From Methylophilus methylotrophus DSM 46235 = ATCC 53528 (GTDB lineage Bacteria > Pseudomonadota > Gammaproteobacteria > Burkholderiales > Methylophilaceae): a stretch of 64,000 nucleotides of DNA. How positions within the stretch are numbered: position 1 is the stretch's first letter; every line of letters begins with the position of its first letter. The notes below the pieces were generated by a model. The model ran no database searches and was not told the origin of the DNA. It saw nothing but the letters and a program-made list of their open reading frames with translations. Both the position numbers and the translations under genes were made by a program. The stretch lies in the NCBI RefSeq assembly GCF_000378225.1, contig NZ_KB905141.1, positions 697,326-761,325 of the forward strand, read 5' to 3'. Below are positions 19,936-27,089 of the stretch, piece after piece.

Positions 19936-19968
19936 ATAAAAAAAGTGGAATCCTTGGATTCCACTTTT
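19936..19968 (-). terminator. Rho-independent terminator after tsf
   Basis: AAAAGTGGAATCC and GGATTCCACTTTT are perfect reverse complements with a two-base centre. On the minus strand the stem is followed by a T-run. It separates the rpsB-tsf transcript from pyrH-frr and later genes. Confidence 0.9.
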
Positions 19969-19990
19969 CCTGTCCATCGTTTAATAACGA

Positions 19991-20866
19991 TTAAACTTTG
20001 GCAGCAGCAGCCACTTCAGCAGCATAGTCAACCACTGCTTTTTCAATGCCTTCACCAACGGTATACATGGTGAACGAAGCAACGGAAGCACCTTTAGATT
20101 TCAACAACTGCTCGATAGTCACTTTGTCATCTTTGACAAAAGCCTGGCTCAGCAACGTGACTTCTTTCAGGAACTTCTGCACGGTACCTTCAGCAATTTT
20201 TTCCAGCATGGCATCAGGCTTGCCCGCTTCTTTTGCTTTCTCAATCGCAACGCGGCGCTCAGCTTCAATCAATGCAGCGTCTACACCGCTGGCATCCAGT
20301 GATTTAGGTTTAGCAGCGGCAATGTGCATCGCAATATCTTTACCCAAAGCCTCATCACCACCCACCAGGTCAACCAACACACCAATTTTGCTGCCGTGTA
20401 CGTAGCTATAAAGTTTGCCTTGTGCTTGTGCACGTACAAAACGTCGCGGAGTGATGTTTTCACCGATTTTACCAACCAGCTGTGCGCGCACTGCTTCAGC
20501 AGTTTCGCCACGCATAGGTGCATTAGCAACCGCTTCGATGTTGGCTGGATTGTTTTCGTTGACCACTTGTGCCAACTCACCAACGAACTTCAGGAACTCT
20601 TCGTTTTTGGCACAGAAGTCAGTTTCTGAGTTCACTTCAATCAAGGTACCCAGTTTGCCATCAGCAGTGATGCTGATACCAACAGTCCCTTCAGCGGCCA
20701 CGCGGCCAGCAGCTTTGCTTGCTTTGTTACCAAAACGCACACGCAAAATTTCTTCCGCACGGGTCATATCGCCTTCGGCTTCTGTCAGTGCTTTTTTACA
20801 GTCCATCATTGGAGCATCAGTGCGCTCACGTAAGTCTTTCACCATGCTTGCGGTAATTTCAGCCAT
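19991..20866 (-). CDS. tsf: Elongation factor Ts
   Basis: A 291-residue EF-Tu nucleotide exchange factor. The N-terminus [20 protein letters not shown] with [13 protein letters not shown] is the EF-Ts signature, and [12 protein letters not shown] follows. It is preceded by rpsB and followed by a perfect terminator hairpin, giving the usual rpsB-tsf unit. Confidence 0.97.
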   Translation of the reverse strand: MAEITASMVKDLRERTDAPMMDCKKALTEAEGDMTRAEEILRVRFGNKASKAAGRVAAEGTVGISITADGKLGTLIEVNSETDFCAKNEEFLKFVGELAQVVNENNPANIEAVANAPMRGETAEAVRAQLVGKIGENITPRRFVRAQAQGKLYSYVHGSKIGVLVDLVGGDEALGKDIAMHIAAAKPKSLDASGVDAALIEAERRVAIEKAKEAGKPDAMLEKIAEGTVQKFLKEVTLLSQAFVKDDKVTIEQLLKSKGASVASFTMYTVGEGIEKAVVDYAAEVAAAAKV

Positions 20867-20971
20867 TTATTACTCCTTTTATTAGGATTCCTGCTATTAG
20901 AGGATTTATCTAAGAATTCTTTTCTCTACAATACACCGACTGTGTGTCAGTCATATTGCATGCCATGCAAT

Positions 20972-20997
20972 AGAAAAAAGGGGCGCAGCGCCCCTTT
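20972..20997 (-). terminator. Hairpin terminator/attenuator between rpsB and tsf
   Basis: AAAGGGGCGC and GCGCCCCTTT flank a single A, giving a very stable GC stem followed on the minus strand by a T-run. It lies in the 146-bp gap between rpsB and tsf. It probably terminates part of the rpsB transcripts and lowers tsf expression relative to rpsB. Confidence 0.88.
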
Positions 20998-21012
20998 GTC
21001 AGCAGCGAGTGA

Positions 21013-21759
21013 TTACTCGGCAGTCGCCTCAGCCACTGGTGCTGTTTCTTCCTGGGCAGCTTTCACGATTTCAGAAATCGCATTCGCACGACCTTCCAGT
21101 ACTGCGTCTGCCATACCACGTGCATACAGACGAATTGCGCGTGATGAGTCATCGTTACCAGGAATCACATAAGTGATGCCGTCTGGAGAGTTGTTAGTAT
21201 CGACGATACCAATCACTGGGATACCCAGTTTGCGAGCTTCAGTGATCGCACCGCTTTCATGACCAACGTCAATCACGAAAATAGCATCTGGCAAGCCACC
21301 CATCTCTTTAATACCACCAATTGAACGCTCAAGCTTTTCGATTTCGCGCTTGATGCCCAATGCTTCTTTTTTACCGAACTTGTCGATACTGCCATCAATC
21401 ATCATGGCTTCAAAGTCTTGCAGACGCTTGATAGACTGTTTAACAGTTTTGAAGTTAGTCAACATACCACCCAACCAGCGGTGATTGACGTATGCACAAC
21501 CAGCGCGTTGAGCTTCTTCTTTGACGATGTCGCGGGCTTGGCGCTTGGTGCCCACAAACAGAATACGACCTTTGTTGGCTGCCAGTGTGCGCACGTATTT
21601 CTGTGCTTCTTCAAACAGTGGCAGGGTCTTTTCCAGGTTTACAATATGAATTTTGTTACGATCACCAAAAATGAACTCGGCCATTTTTGGGTTCCAGTAA
21701 CGGGTTTGGTGGCCAAAGTGAACACCGGCCTCCAGCATTTGACGCATAGTCACGGACAT
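21013..21759 (-). CDS. rpsB: 30S ribosomal protein S2
   Basis: A 248-residue S2 protein. It begins [22 protein letters not shown] and has [32 protein letters not shown] and [14 protein letters not shown]. It is the first gene of the minus-strand block. A near-consensus promoter sits 113-141 bp upstream, leaving a leader of about 105 nt that could hold the S2 autoregulatory site. Confidence 0.97.
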   Translation of the reverse strand: MSVTMRQMLEAGVHFGHQTRYWNPKMAEFIFGDRNKIHIVNLEKTLPLFEEAQKYVRTLAANKGRILFVGTKRQARDIVKEEAQRAGCAYVNHRWLGGMLTNFKTVKQSIKRLQDFEAMMIDGSIDKFGKKEALGIKREIEKLERSIGGIKEMGGLPDAIFVIDVGHESGAITEARKLGIPVIGIVDTNNSPDGITYVIPGNDDSSRAIRLYARGMADAVLEGRANAISEIVKAAQEETAPVAEATAE

Positions 21760-21871
21760 GATTTTATCTTTCCATTCAAAGGGTTATTCATAAACACGTA
21801 CTCAATAACACCCTTAAAGGGCACCCTATGTGAGTACATGCAAAGTTAATTGACAAAAAAGTCAATCCGCA

Positions 21872-21900
21872 ATTATATGGTAGAAAACGCTTGTTTTCAA
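21872..21900 (-). promoter_or_regulatory. Near-consensus sigma-70 promoter of rpsB
   Basis: On the minus strand TTGAAA (21900-21895) and TATAAT (21877-21872) are separated by exactly 17 bases. The predicted start is near 21865, inside a small inverted repeat (ATTGAC/GTCAAT, 21849-21866) at the start of the leader. The promoter lies 28 bp from the 3' end of the interrupted tRNA-Arg gene, so the integrated element did not disturb it. Confidence 0.85.
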
Positions 21901-21927
21901 GCACTTAACTAACTTTCCATTGCGGAC

Positions 21928-21973
21928 TGGCGTCCCCGTCAGGACTCGAACCTGAAACTAGCCCTTAGGAGGG
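21928..21973 (-). pseudogene. 3' part of the host tRNA-Arg(CCU) gene, cut off by the element
   Basis: Read on the minus strand this gives the anticodon loop and 3' anticodon stem (CTCCTAAGGGCT), variable loop, T arm (TCAGG-TTCGAGT-CCTGA), acceptor strand CGGGGAC and encoded CCA. No matching 5' half is adjacent; the sequence on the element side does not form a D arm. The missing 5' half lies 12.7 kb away at 34651-34697. The two halves share the 17-bp core, and joined they form a perfect 76-nt tRNA. As it stands the fragment cannot be a functional tRNA. Confidence 0.9.
21957..21973. repeat. attL: left 17-bp direct repeat of the element
   Basis: ACTAGCCCTTAGGAGGG here is identical to 34651-34667 and in the same orientation. 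The core covers the anticodon loop and the 3' anticodon stem of tRNA-Arg(CCU), a usual target of tyrosine recombinases. Bases beyond the repeat differ on both sides. Confidence 0.9.
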
Positions 21974-22033
21974 TTTGGTTCAAAAATCGCCAACCATTTG
22001 TTTTAAAACATTAATTCAAATTCAATCTTTGTT

Positions 22034-22096
22034 TTTTTGTCAAATTTTTGTCAAATAAATTAGAAAGTTTCTGATTTTTTTGTCAAATTTGTCAAA
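22034..22096. repeat. Left arm-type repeats (TTTTTGTCAAA), probable integrase binding sites
   Basis: The 11-bp unit TTTTTGTCAAA occurs at 22034, 22045 and 22077, with a shortened copy at 22088. They form two tandem pairs with 11-bp spacing. The same unit is present as a tandem pair at the right end of the element. Paired direct repeats a short distance inside each att core are what arm-type sites of lambda-like integrases look like. Confidence 0.65.
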
Positions 22097-22097
22097 T

Positions 22098-22174
22098 TGG
22101 CGTCCTCGACACGAATCGAACGTGCGACCTATTCCTTAGGAGGGAATCGCTCTATCCTACTGAGCTACGAGGAC
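22098..22174 (-). tRNA. tRNA-Arg(CCU) carried by the element
   Basis: A complete 77-nt cloverleaf on the minus strand: acceptor GTCCTCG/CGAGGAC, D arm GCTC...GAGC, anticodon stem ATTCC/GGAAT around CTCCTAA (anticodon CCU, codon AGG), T arm with TTCGATT and encoded CCA. It lies inside the att boundaries and differs from the split host tRNA in the D, anticodon and T stems. It is therefore an independent gene, not a rebuilt host copy. It probably supplies the tRNA function destroyed by integration. It starts 42 nt after the restriction endonuclease gene. Confidence 0.95.
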
Positions 22175-22186
22175 ACAGAAAGCGAG

Positions 22187-22213
22187 ATTTTACACTACTG
22201 AGTAATTAATCAA
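22187..22213 (-). promoter_or_regulatory. Possible promoter of the element-borne tRNA
   Basis: On the minus strand TTGATT (22213-22208) and TAAAAT (22192-22187) are 15 bases apart, about 12 bases before the tRNA. The spacing is short for sigma-70, so this is tentative; read-through from the restriction gene is an alternative. Confidence 0.3.
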
Positions 22214-22216
22214 TGA

Positions 22217-23497
22217 CTATTCTTCTATTTGATTAATTATCCAGTTTGTCCAGCCCAATACAGTAGAAGCTCTTCTGCTGTATGTTTCTTCGGAAGTTAC
22301 TTTATTTAGTTTTGACTCTTTCATTATCAATACAACTTCGTCTTTGGTGGGCATGCTGGCTTTATTGAAATATAACTCTAATGTTTTTCTAAATACGGTT
22401 TTAGCCAATATCAGCTTAATAAAATCAAGTCTACGAGAGCTAATATCCTTTTTAAATATCGCTTTTCCTTTGCTACTGAGACAGGCAGCTATACCACCGT
22501 CTTTAAATGCCTTTTCTGTTAAGCCTAGATATTTGCAAGCATTCAAATAGTAATCAGTTTGCCGAGAGTCAAAGTCGTAGTTTTCTGTAATTTCGTCTTT
22601 GCTCAATATTTCGGAAGTGTTAATCAATTCACATAAATTGATTACTCTTTCAAAAGAGTCGGCTTGTGGGAAAGGTGTATCTAATGGCTCTGGCTCTATG
22701 GCAGTAGCTAAAATTAATTGCTGTATTATTTCAACATTGATCACAATATTGTAAATAGCATACCTCTTACTTTTAACGAGATAGATAGAGTTATAGCCTT
22801 CAATATCTGTAAAAGCATACTCTCTTAATTCAAATACTCCATTTGAATAAGTGAGGTAAACATTTTTTACCTCTTTTTGAATTGTTTCTTTCCATTTTCT
22901 AAATGGATAATAAAGCTGTCTAATAATGAAATCGTCGGATATGTAGTTTTTAGCTTCAATCAATACAAAAGATTTTTCGCCTTCATATCCTCCGTCAATT
23001 TCAATTTGTGCTTTTTCAACTGTGATTTTTTTAGTATGAAATTTATCTAAACTGAATTCAAAAGTGCTTGTTCCCATTCTGCCTGAAACAGTTGAAACTA
23101 ATTCTTCACCAATAAAATCGTCTAATATTTTTGATATAGAAGCGCAGCTTATAGCTGTTGACTCCGAACTAATATTATTGAAATCTAGGCTTTCATAAAT
23201 ATTGCAAAATCTATAATGCTCTACTTCTTCTGGTATTTCTTCAAATTTATGGAAAATATTAAATTTTCCTAATGTGTAAGAGCCACGAGAGGTTGGCAAT
23301 ATTCCAATACCATTTTTAGAAAAAATATTAGGAAGTTGACTAGTATTATCAAACTTAGTCATTAACCTTGCTTCACGAAATTGGTTTATTTGTGTAGAGG
23401 TGATATTAAAGAAATTATGTGTTTCTAATTGATTGAAAATATCGTATTTTTCAAATAACGATGTCCAAGCTAATTGATTAAGATTAGTTTCACTCAT
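22217..23497 (-). CDS. Predicted type II restriction endonuclease
   Basis: A 426-residue protein with a PD-(D/E)XK-like site: D168 in AQIEIDGGYEGE, then E181 and K183 in FVLIEAKN. After it comes DDFIIRQLYYPFRKW, a segment I associate with a family of type II restriction enzymes. The C-terminal third may be a winged-helix DNA-reading part. Its start overlaps the stop of the upstream adenine methylase by eight bases, the classic arrangement for a methylase-restriction pair. Recognition sequence unknown. The tRNA-Arg gene follows 42 nt downstream. AT-rich codon use matches the element, not the host. Confidence 0.8.
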   Translation of the reverse strand: MSETNLNQLAWTSLFEKYDIFNQLETHNFFNITSTQINQFREARLMTKFDNTSQLPNIFSKNGIGILPTSRGSYTLGKFNIFHKFEEIPEEVEHYRFCNIYESLDFNNISSESTAISCASISKILDDFIGEELVSTVSGRMGTSTFEFSLDKFHTKKITVEKAQIEIDGGYEGEKSFVLIEAKNYISDDFIIRQLYYPFRKWKETIQKEVKNVYLTYSNGVFELREYAFTDIEGYNSIYLVKSKRYAIYNIVINVEIIQQLILATAIEPEPLDTPFPQADSFERVINLCELINTSEILSKDEITENYDFDSRQTDYYLNACKYLGLTEKAFKDGGIAACLSSKGKAIFKKDISSRRLDFIKLILAKTVFRKTLELYFNKASMPTKDEVVLIMKESKLNKVTSEETYSRRASTVLGWTNWIINQIEE

Positions 23498-24329
23498 AGT
23501 TTCTAATTAAAACTTCGTCAACCGCACCTCGTTTATCTGCTACTGAATTAATTGCACGATTAGCTTGAATTATGTCAATTGTGTAATCTTTGTAGAGATC
23601 TTTAATAAACTGAGTGCTTGAATTAGACAGCAAAAATTTAACATTTCTTTTTGTTAAATCGTCACACACTTCTTTCAATCGTATTTGATCAGCTTCTTGC
23701 CAGCCACCTTGAACATATCCAGTAAAGTTTGAGCTTTCGGATACTGGGTGATATGGCGGGTCAAAATAAACAAAAGATTTTTCGTCAGCAGATTTAACAG
23801 CTTCGGCATAATCACCATTGAGTATTGTTATATCCTGCTCAGCTAAAAACTTGCTAACAGCCTTTAATACAGGCTCATTCACAATATTAGGGTTTTTATA
23901 GTTGCCGAATGGACTATTAAACTCACCTGAATTATTAACCCGATACAATCCATTGAAACAGGTTTTATTGAGGTAAATTAATCTTGAAGCTTTCTCTACT
24001 GCTGAAAGGTCAGCAAAACTTTTATCTCGGTCTAGCTCACGAATTTTATAGAAGTATGTAGAAGTGTTCTCGTGCTTCTTCAAGCTTTCTATAAGGTCGT
24101 CTAAGTTGTTTTTAACAACATTGTAGGCATTAACCAGGTCAGCATTAAAATCGTTGATTATGGAGTGTTTATTTTGCAGGTGGAAAAACACTGCTCCCCC
24201 ACCAATAAATGGCTCAAAATATTTAAGCTTAGCTATGTCTTTGGGTAAGACAGGCTTGATTTGATCAATCAACTGTCTTTTACCTCCCACCCATTTAACA
24301 AATGGGGTTATAAGCTTGTTTTTCGCCAT
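23490..24329 (-). CDS. Dam-family DNA adenine-N6 methyltransferase
   Basis: A 279-residue alpha-class methyltransferase. The AdoMet site is KYFEPFIGGGAVFFHL (residues 37-51) and the catalytic DPPY motif is at 190-193. The segment LIYLNKTCFNGLYRVN is typical of the Dam/DpnM group. The protein would protect host DNA from the adjacent endonuclease. Family members methylate GATC or related sites, but the target here is not proven. An inverted repeat stands 25-47 bases before the ATG and could be its operator. Confidence 0.9.
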   Translation of the reverse strand: MAKNKLITPFVKWVGGKRQLIDQIKPVLPKDIAKLKYFEPFIGGGAVFFHLQNKHSIINDFNADLVNAYNVVKNNLDDLIESLKKHENTSTYFYKIRELDRDKSFADLSAVEKASRLIYLNKTCFNGLYRVNNSGEFNSPFGNYKNPNIVNEPVLKAVSKFLAEQDITILNGDYAEAVKSADEKSFVYFDPPYHPVSESSNFTGYVQGGWQEADQIRLKEVCDDLTKRNVKFLLSNSSTQFIKDLYKDYTIDIIQANRAINSVADKRGAVDEVLIRNYE

Positions 24330-24353
24330 TTTATCACTCTCAATTTACAGGCG

Positions 24354-24376
24354 AAACTGTAACACAATTACAGTTT
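24354..24376. promoter_or_regulatory. Perfect palindrome upstream of the restriction-modification genes
   Basis: AAACTGTAA (24354-24362) and TTACAGTTT (24368-24376) are exact reverse complements separated by CACAA. It lies just upstream of the methylase start. The half-site TTACAG recurs several times upstream of the RepL-like gene in the same element. It is a good candidate operator for methylase timing control. There is no T-run, so it is unlikely to be a terminator. Confidence 0.6.
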
Positions 24377-24499
24377 TTACAAGCGCTCTGGTAGCACCTG
24401 AACAACAAAAAATTATGACTTAAAACTCAATGTTTACAAGGCTTTTGTCGTAAATTGCTTATACAAGAATAGCTTACAGCTTATCCAGCATATCCATAA

Positions 24500-24543
24500 T
24501 AAAAAACCACACTGAGAAGCCAACAAGCTATCTCAAAGTGTGG
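24500..24543 (-). terminator. Terminator downstream of the two small unknown genes
   Basis: On the minus strand CCACACTTTGAGA and TCTCAGTGTGG pair with a two-base bulge, and the stem is followed by a run of six T. It closes the transcript of the genes at 24593-25257 and separates it from the restriction-modification unit. Confidence 0.75.
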
Positions 24544-24592
24544 GGTGTGTTGTGGGTATGTGGTTAAGGTTATTTCTCCACACTAAACAACA

Positions 24593-24856
24593 TTAATGAT
24601 AATAATCAAACTTATAATTGAAAACATTATTCAATTCGTCAAATTTCATTTTGAACTCAAATTGATTTTGATAAATCATTTCTAAATTATCTTTCGTTGT
24701 TGCCCTTAGGTAATTAATCAATACCTCACTAATCATAGGACCATAATTTAATAACAAGTAATCTTGCTCATATGGAACTTTAAGAATAATGTTTTTAGCA
24801 CAACACATTAAGAATTGCTGCTTTGAATAACCATGATATTTTTTATTTTTATTCAT
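24593..24856 (-). CDS. Hypothetical protein, 87 aa
   Basis: A small basic protein without a family I can recognise. The ATG at 24856 has GGAAGGGAA upstream; an in-frame TTG lies two codons earlier. The sequence is rich in K, N and Y, has no signal peptide or membrane segment, and matches the AT-rich element style. It directly follows the gene at 24859-25257 and is closed by a terminator. Confidence 0.6.
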   Translation of the reverse strand: MNKNKKYHGYSKQQFLMCCAKNIILKVPYEQDYLLLNYGPMISEVLINYLRATTKDNLEMIYQNQFEFKMKFDELNNVFNYKFDYYH

Positions 24857-24858
24857 TA

Positions 24859-25257
24859 TCAATTCCCTTCCGAAACTTCAACAAGCAAAGGAAAAGGAAT
24901 ATCATTTAAAGCTGAGTTAACAATGTCATTAACTAAGCTAGGAATGAATACGAAAGGGAGATTGATATCTAAGAACCTATCAACTCTTGCAGGGGAATTG
25001 CTGTGGATTTTGCTTTCAATCTCATAAACTAATTGATATTTATCAGTTTCGGAGTTGAAGCCAATACTGAAATGTATAAGCTTTAATTTTAAGTCTTTTA
25101 GTTTTTTCTGGAATTTTAGAAATTTATCTAAGGTCTCACTATTAACAAGAGCTTTTAATATATGATTGTTATTACTAGCTAAGTTAATTCCTTTATTACT
25201 TCTTAAAACATCTCTAAATAAATCACCATAGATCGGGTGTTTTGTAATTGCTTGCAT
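24859..25257 (-). CDS. Hypothetical protein, 132 aa
   Basis: A soluble 132-residue protein with a lysine-rich central stretch (LDKFLKFQKKLKDLKLK) and a hydrophobic C-terminal part. No family is recognised. It has a good Shine-Dalgarno (AAAGGAAAT) before the ATG and sits downstream of the relaxase gene across a 131-bp gap, so it may belong to the mobilization transcript. Confidence 0.6.
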   Translation of the reverse strand: MQAITKHPIYGDLFRDVLRSNKGINLASNNNHILKALVNSETLDKFLKFQKKLKDLKLKLIHFSIGFNSETDKYQLVYEIESKIHSNSPARVDRFLDINLPFVFIPSLVNDIVNSALNDIPFPLLVEVSEGN

Positions 25258-25388
25258 AATTATTTCCTTTATTTCAAGTTTAGTTTTGTTTCTCCTTTAC
25301 CCGATTGGTGGGTTCTTCGCTAAAGAAATAATGTTAACACATTTTAAAAATGTTTACAACATATATTTAATATAAATTAAAGTTTTAT

Positions 25389-27089
25389 TTATTTTCCTAT
25401 TACAATTTCATTACTAACTGATTTAGAATTATTTATAAATTTTTCATTTAGTTTTTTATTTATTGAATTATGAAACTCAATTATTTCATTAAGTTTTTTA
25501 TTAATCTGTCCTTCTGTTAATTCAGTTTTATCTTCAAGCTCTAATAATTTATTGTTTAGCTCAATTTCATTTGCTTGGCTTAAACTCTCAATGTAATCAT
25601 TACTAGTTAAATCATTGTTGCTTGTAGTGCCTGATTTCTCGCTGTGGCTTAATTCCTCTTTAAGTTGTGCTATCTGTTCTTCAATAGCTCCCTTGTGTTT
25701 CATATAGTCAGGATCAAGAGGGTCTAGGCTCAATAAACTGAGCTCTAATCGCTTTATATCCCCTATTGTGGCTGTCTTATTACTATCACCAGATCTTGAA
25801 GTGGTTACAGGTGTGCTAGCTGGCTTGCGTGGTGTTGCAGATTGGCTAGGTTGTGCTTTTGTTGCTGCTTGGCTTGGTTGTGCCTGTGGCTTGCTCTGGC
25901 TAAGTGTAGAAGTACCAGGACTTCTATTAGAAAGCTTTGCAAAGGTCTTAGATTGACTAGATTTATTGAATGTATTTAATGATTTTGTTATGAATGCATT
26001 TTTTGAATAAACAAAATTGTTTTTGGTGAATTTGCTTAATTTGTTATCTTTTTTAAATTCTTCTAATTTTTCAGTGTTTGTTTTATTAGAAAATTTTGCA
26101 TTACTTAAAGATAATGTTTTAAGCTTCTTCATTGAAACAGTCGCTTTTCTATCCTTCATTAATTCATTAAGGGTTTTGTCTTGACTAGTTTGCTTTTCTT
26201 TTATGCTCTCTAATTTATTTTTATCAAAACCTAATGCCTTAGCATTCCCTTGCCAGTAAGATCTCAAATCTTCTAAATTATGACTGTCCTTTTTAGCTCT
26301 TACTTTTAAGCTGACTTCTTGTTTTTTTGAATAGTCTGCATTTTCCCCAGCTAATTTATTAATTTGTTCACTTCTTTTTGAGAAGTTATCTCTTAACTCG
26401 TCTGTAATACCTTTTACTGCAAAGTTTCCGTGTTTATCAGCTTCATAAAGATTGAAGCCTAATTCTTGCAAACCTTTTGCTAATTCATATTGCCCGACTT
26501 GATCAAAGTATCTAATCGTTTCGTGTCCGTTATGCTTTTCATACTTAGCCTGCAATAAAGTATGAGAATGGTATTTATTATCTTTGCCTAGAACCTTAGG
26601 GAAAACTGTAAAGTGTGTGTGCTCCTGGGCATCAACTACGCCTAAGGGGTTAATGATTTTGTCGTTAACCTCTCGGCTTGTGTGGTGATTGAATGTAGCT
26701 ATTCCAACGGCTTTGGCTAATTCAAAAGTGGTTTTATTGTTCTCTGTTTTTCTTATGTATGTGTTTTGCTCAATGGCTCTACATATCGCATTTACTGCCT
26801 TATCTCTATAAACGTCCATTTTCAAACGTGTTTCTTCGTCCGATAGGTTATAAATCAAGGTCCAGTCCTTAGGAGGTGAGAAACAAATATCAATGCCTTT
26901 ATTGTTTTCGCCTCCGAAGTCTATTTGCTTCAAGTATTGTTTTTCTGTAACTGGCTTATTTTCTAAGCCTTGATATCTCATTAAAGTGCCTTTAAAAATA
27001 CCTTGCTCGTTGTCGTTCTCACTGTAATAGTCGTGTTGAGAATGGTCTAAGTGATAACTTACATTATTGATTTTTCCGATTGAGATCAT
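25389..27089 (-). CDS. MobF-type (TrwC/TraI N-terminal) conjugative relaxase
   Basis: A 566-residue protein. The N-terminus has the tyrosine pair Y21-Y22, the TrwC-type segment GIDICFSPPKDWTLIY (about 65-80), and the metal-binding histidines in FNHHTSRE and HTHFTVFPKV (H135/H136, H157, H159). Next come ELAKGLQELGFNLYEAD and NFSKRSEQIN, also typical of TrwC. It would nick oriT and lead the strand during transfer. The helicase domain of full-length TrwC/TraI is absent; the C-terminal 250 residues are low-complexity and S/T/Q/K-rich. Its start overlaps the coupling-protein stop by four bases. Confidence 0.82.
   Translation of the reverse strand: MISIGKINNVSYHLDHSQHDYYSENDNEQGIFKGTLMRYQGLENKPVTEKQYLKQIDFGGENNKGIDICFSPPKDWTLIYNLSDEETRLKMDVYRDKAVNAICRAIEQNTYIRKTENNKTTFELAKAVGIATFNHHTSREVNDKIINPLGVVDAQEHTHFTVFPKVLGKDNKYHSHTLLQAKYEKHNGHETIRYFDQVGQYELAKGLQELGFNLYEADKHGNFAVKGITDELRDNFSKRSEQINKLAGENADYSKKQEVSLKVRAKKDSHNLEDLRSYWQGNAKALGFDKNKLESIKEKQTSQDKTLNELMKDRKATVSMKKLKTLSLSNAKFSNKTNTEKLEEFKKDNKLSKFTKNNFVYSKNAFITKSLNTFNKSSQSKTFAKLSNRSPGTSTLSQSKPQAQPSQAATKAQPSQSATPRKPASTPVTTSRSGDSNKTATIGDIKRLELSLLSLDPLDPDYMKHKGAIEEQIAQLKEELSHSEKSGTTSNNDLTSNDYIESLSQANEIELNNKLLELEDKTELTEGQINKKLNEIIEFHNSINKKLNEKFINNSKSVSNEIVIGK

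Noticed and set aside
22098-22174. Idea that this tRNA is the host gene rebuilt by the element
   Set aside because: It lies inside the att repeats and differs from the split host tRNA in three stems; the two host halves pair with each other, not with this gene.
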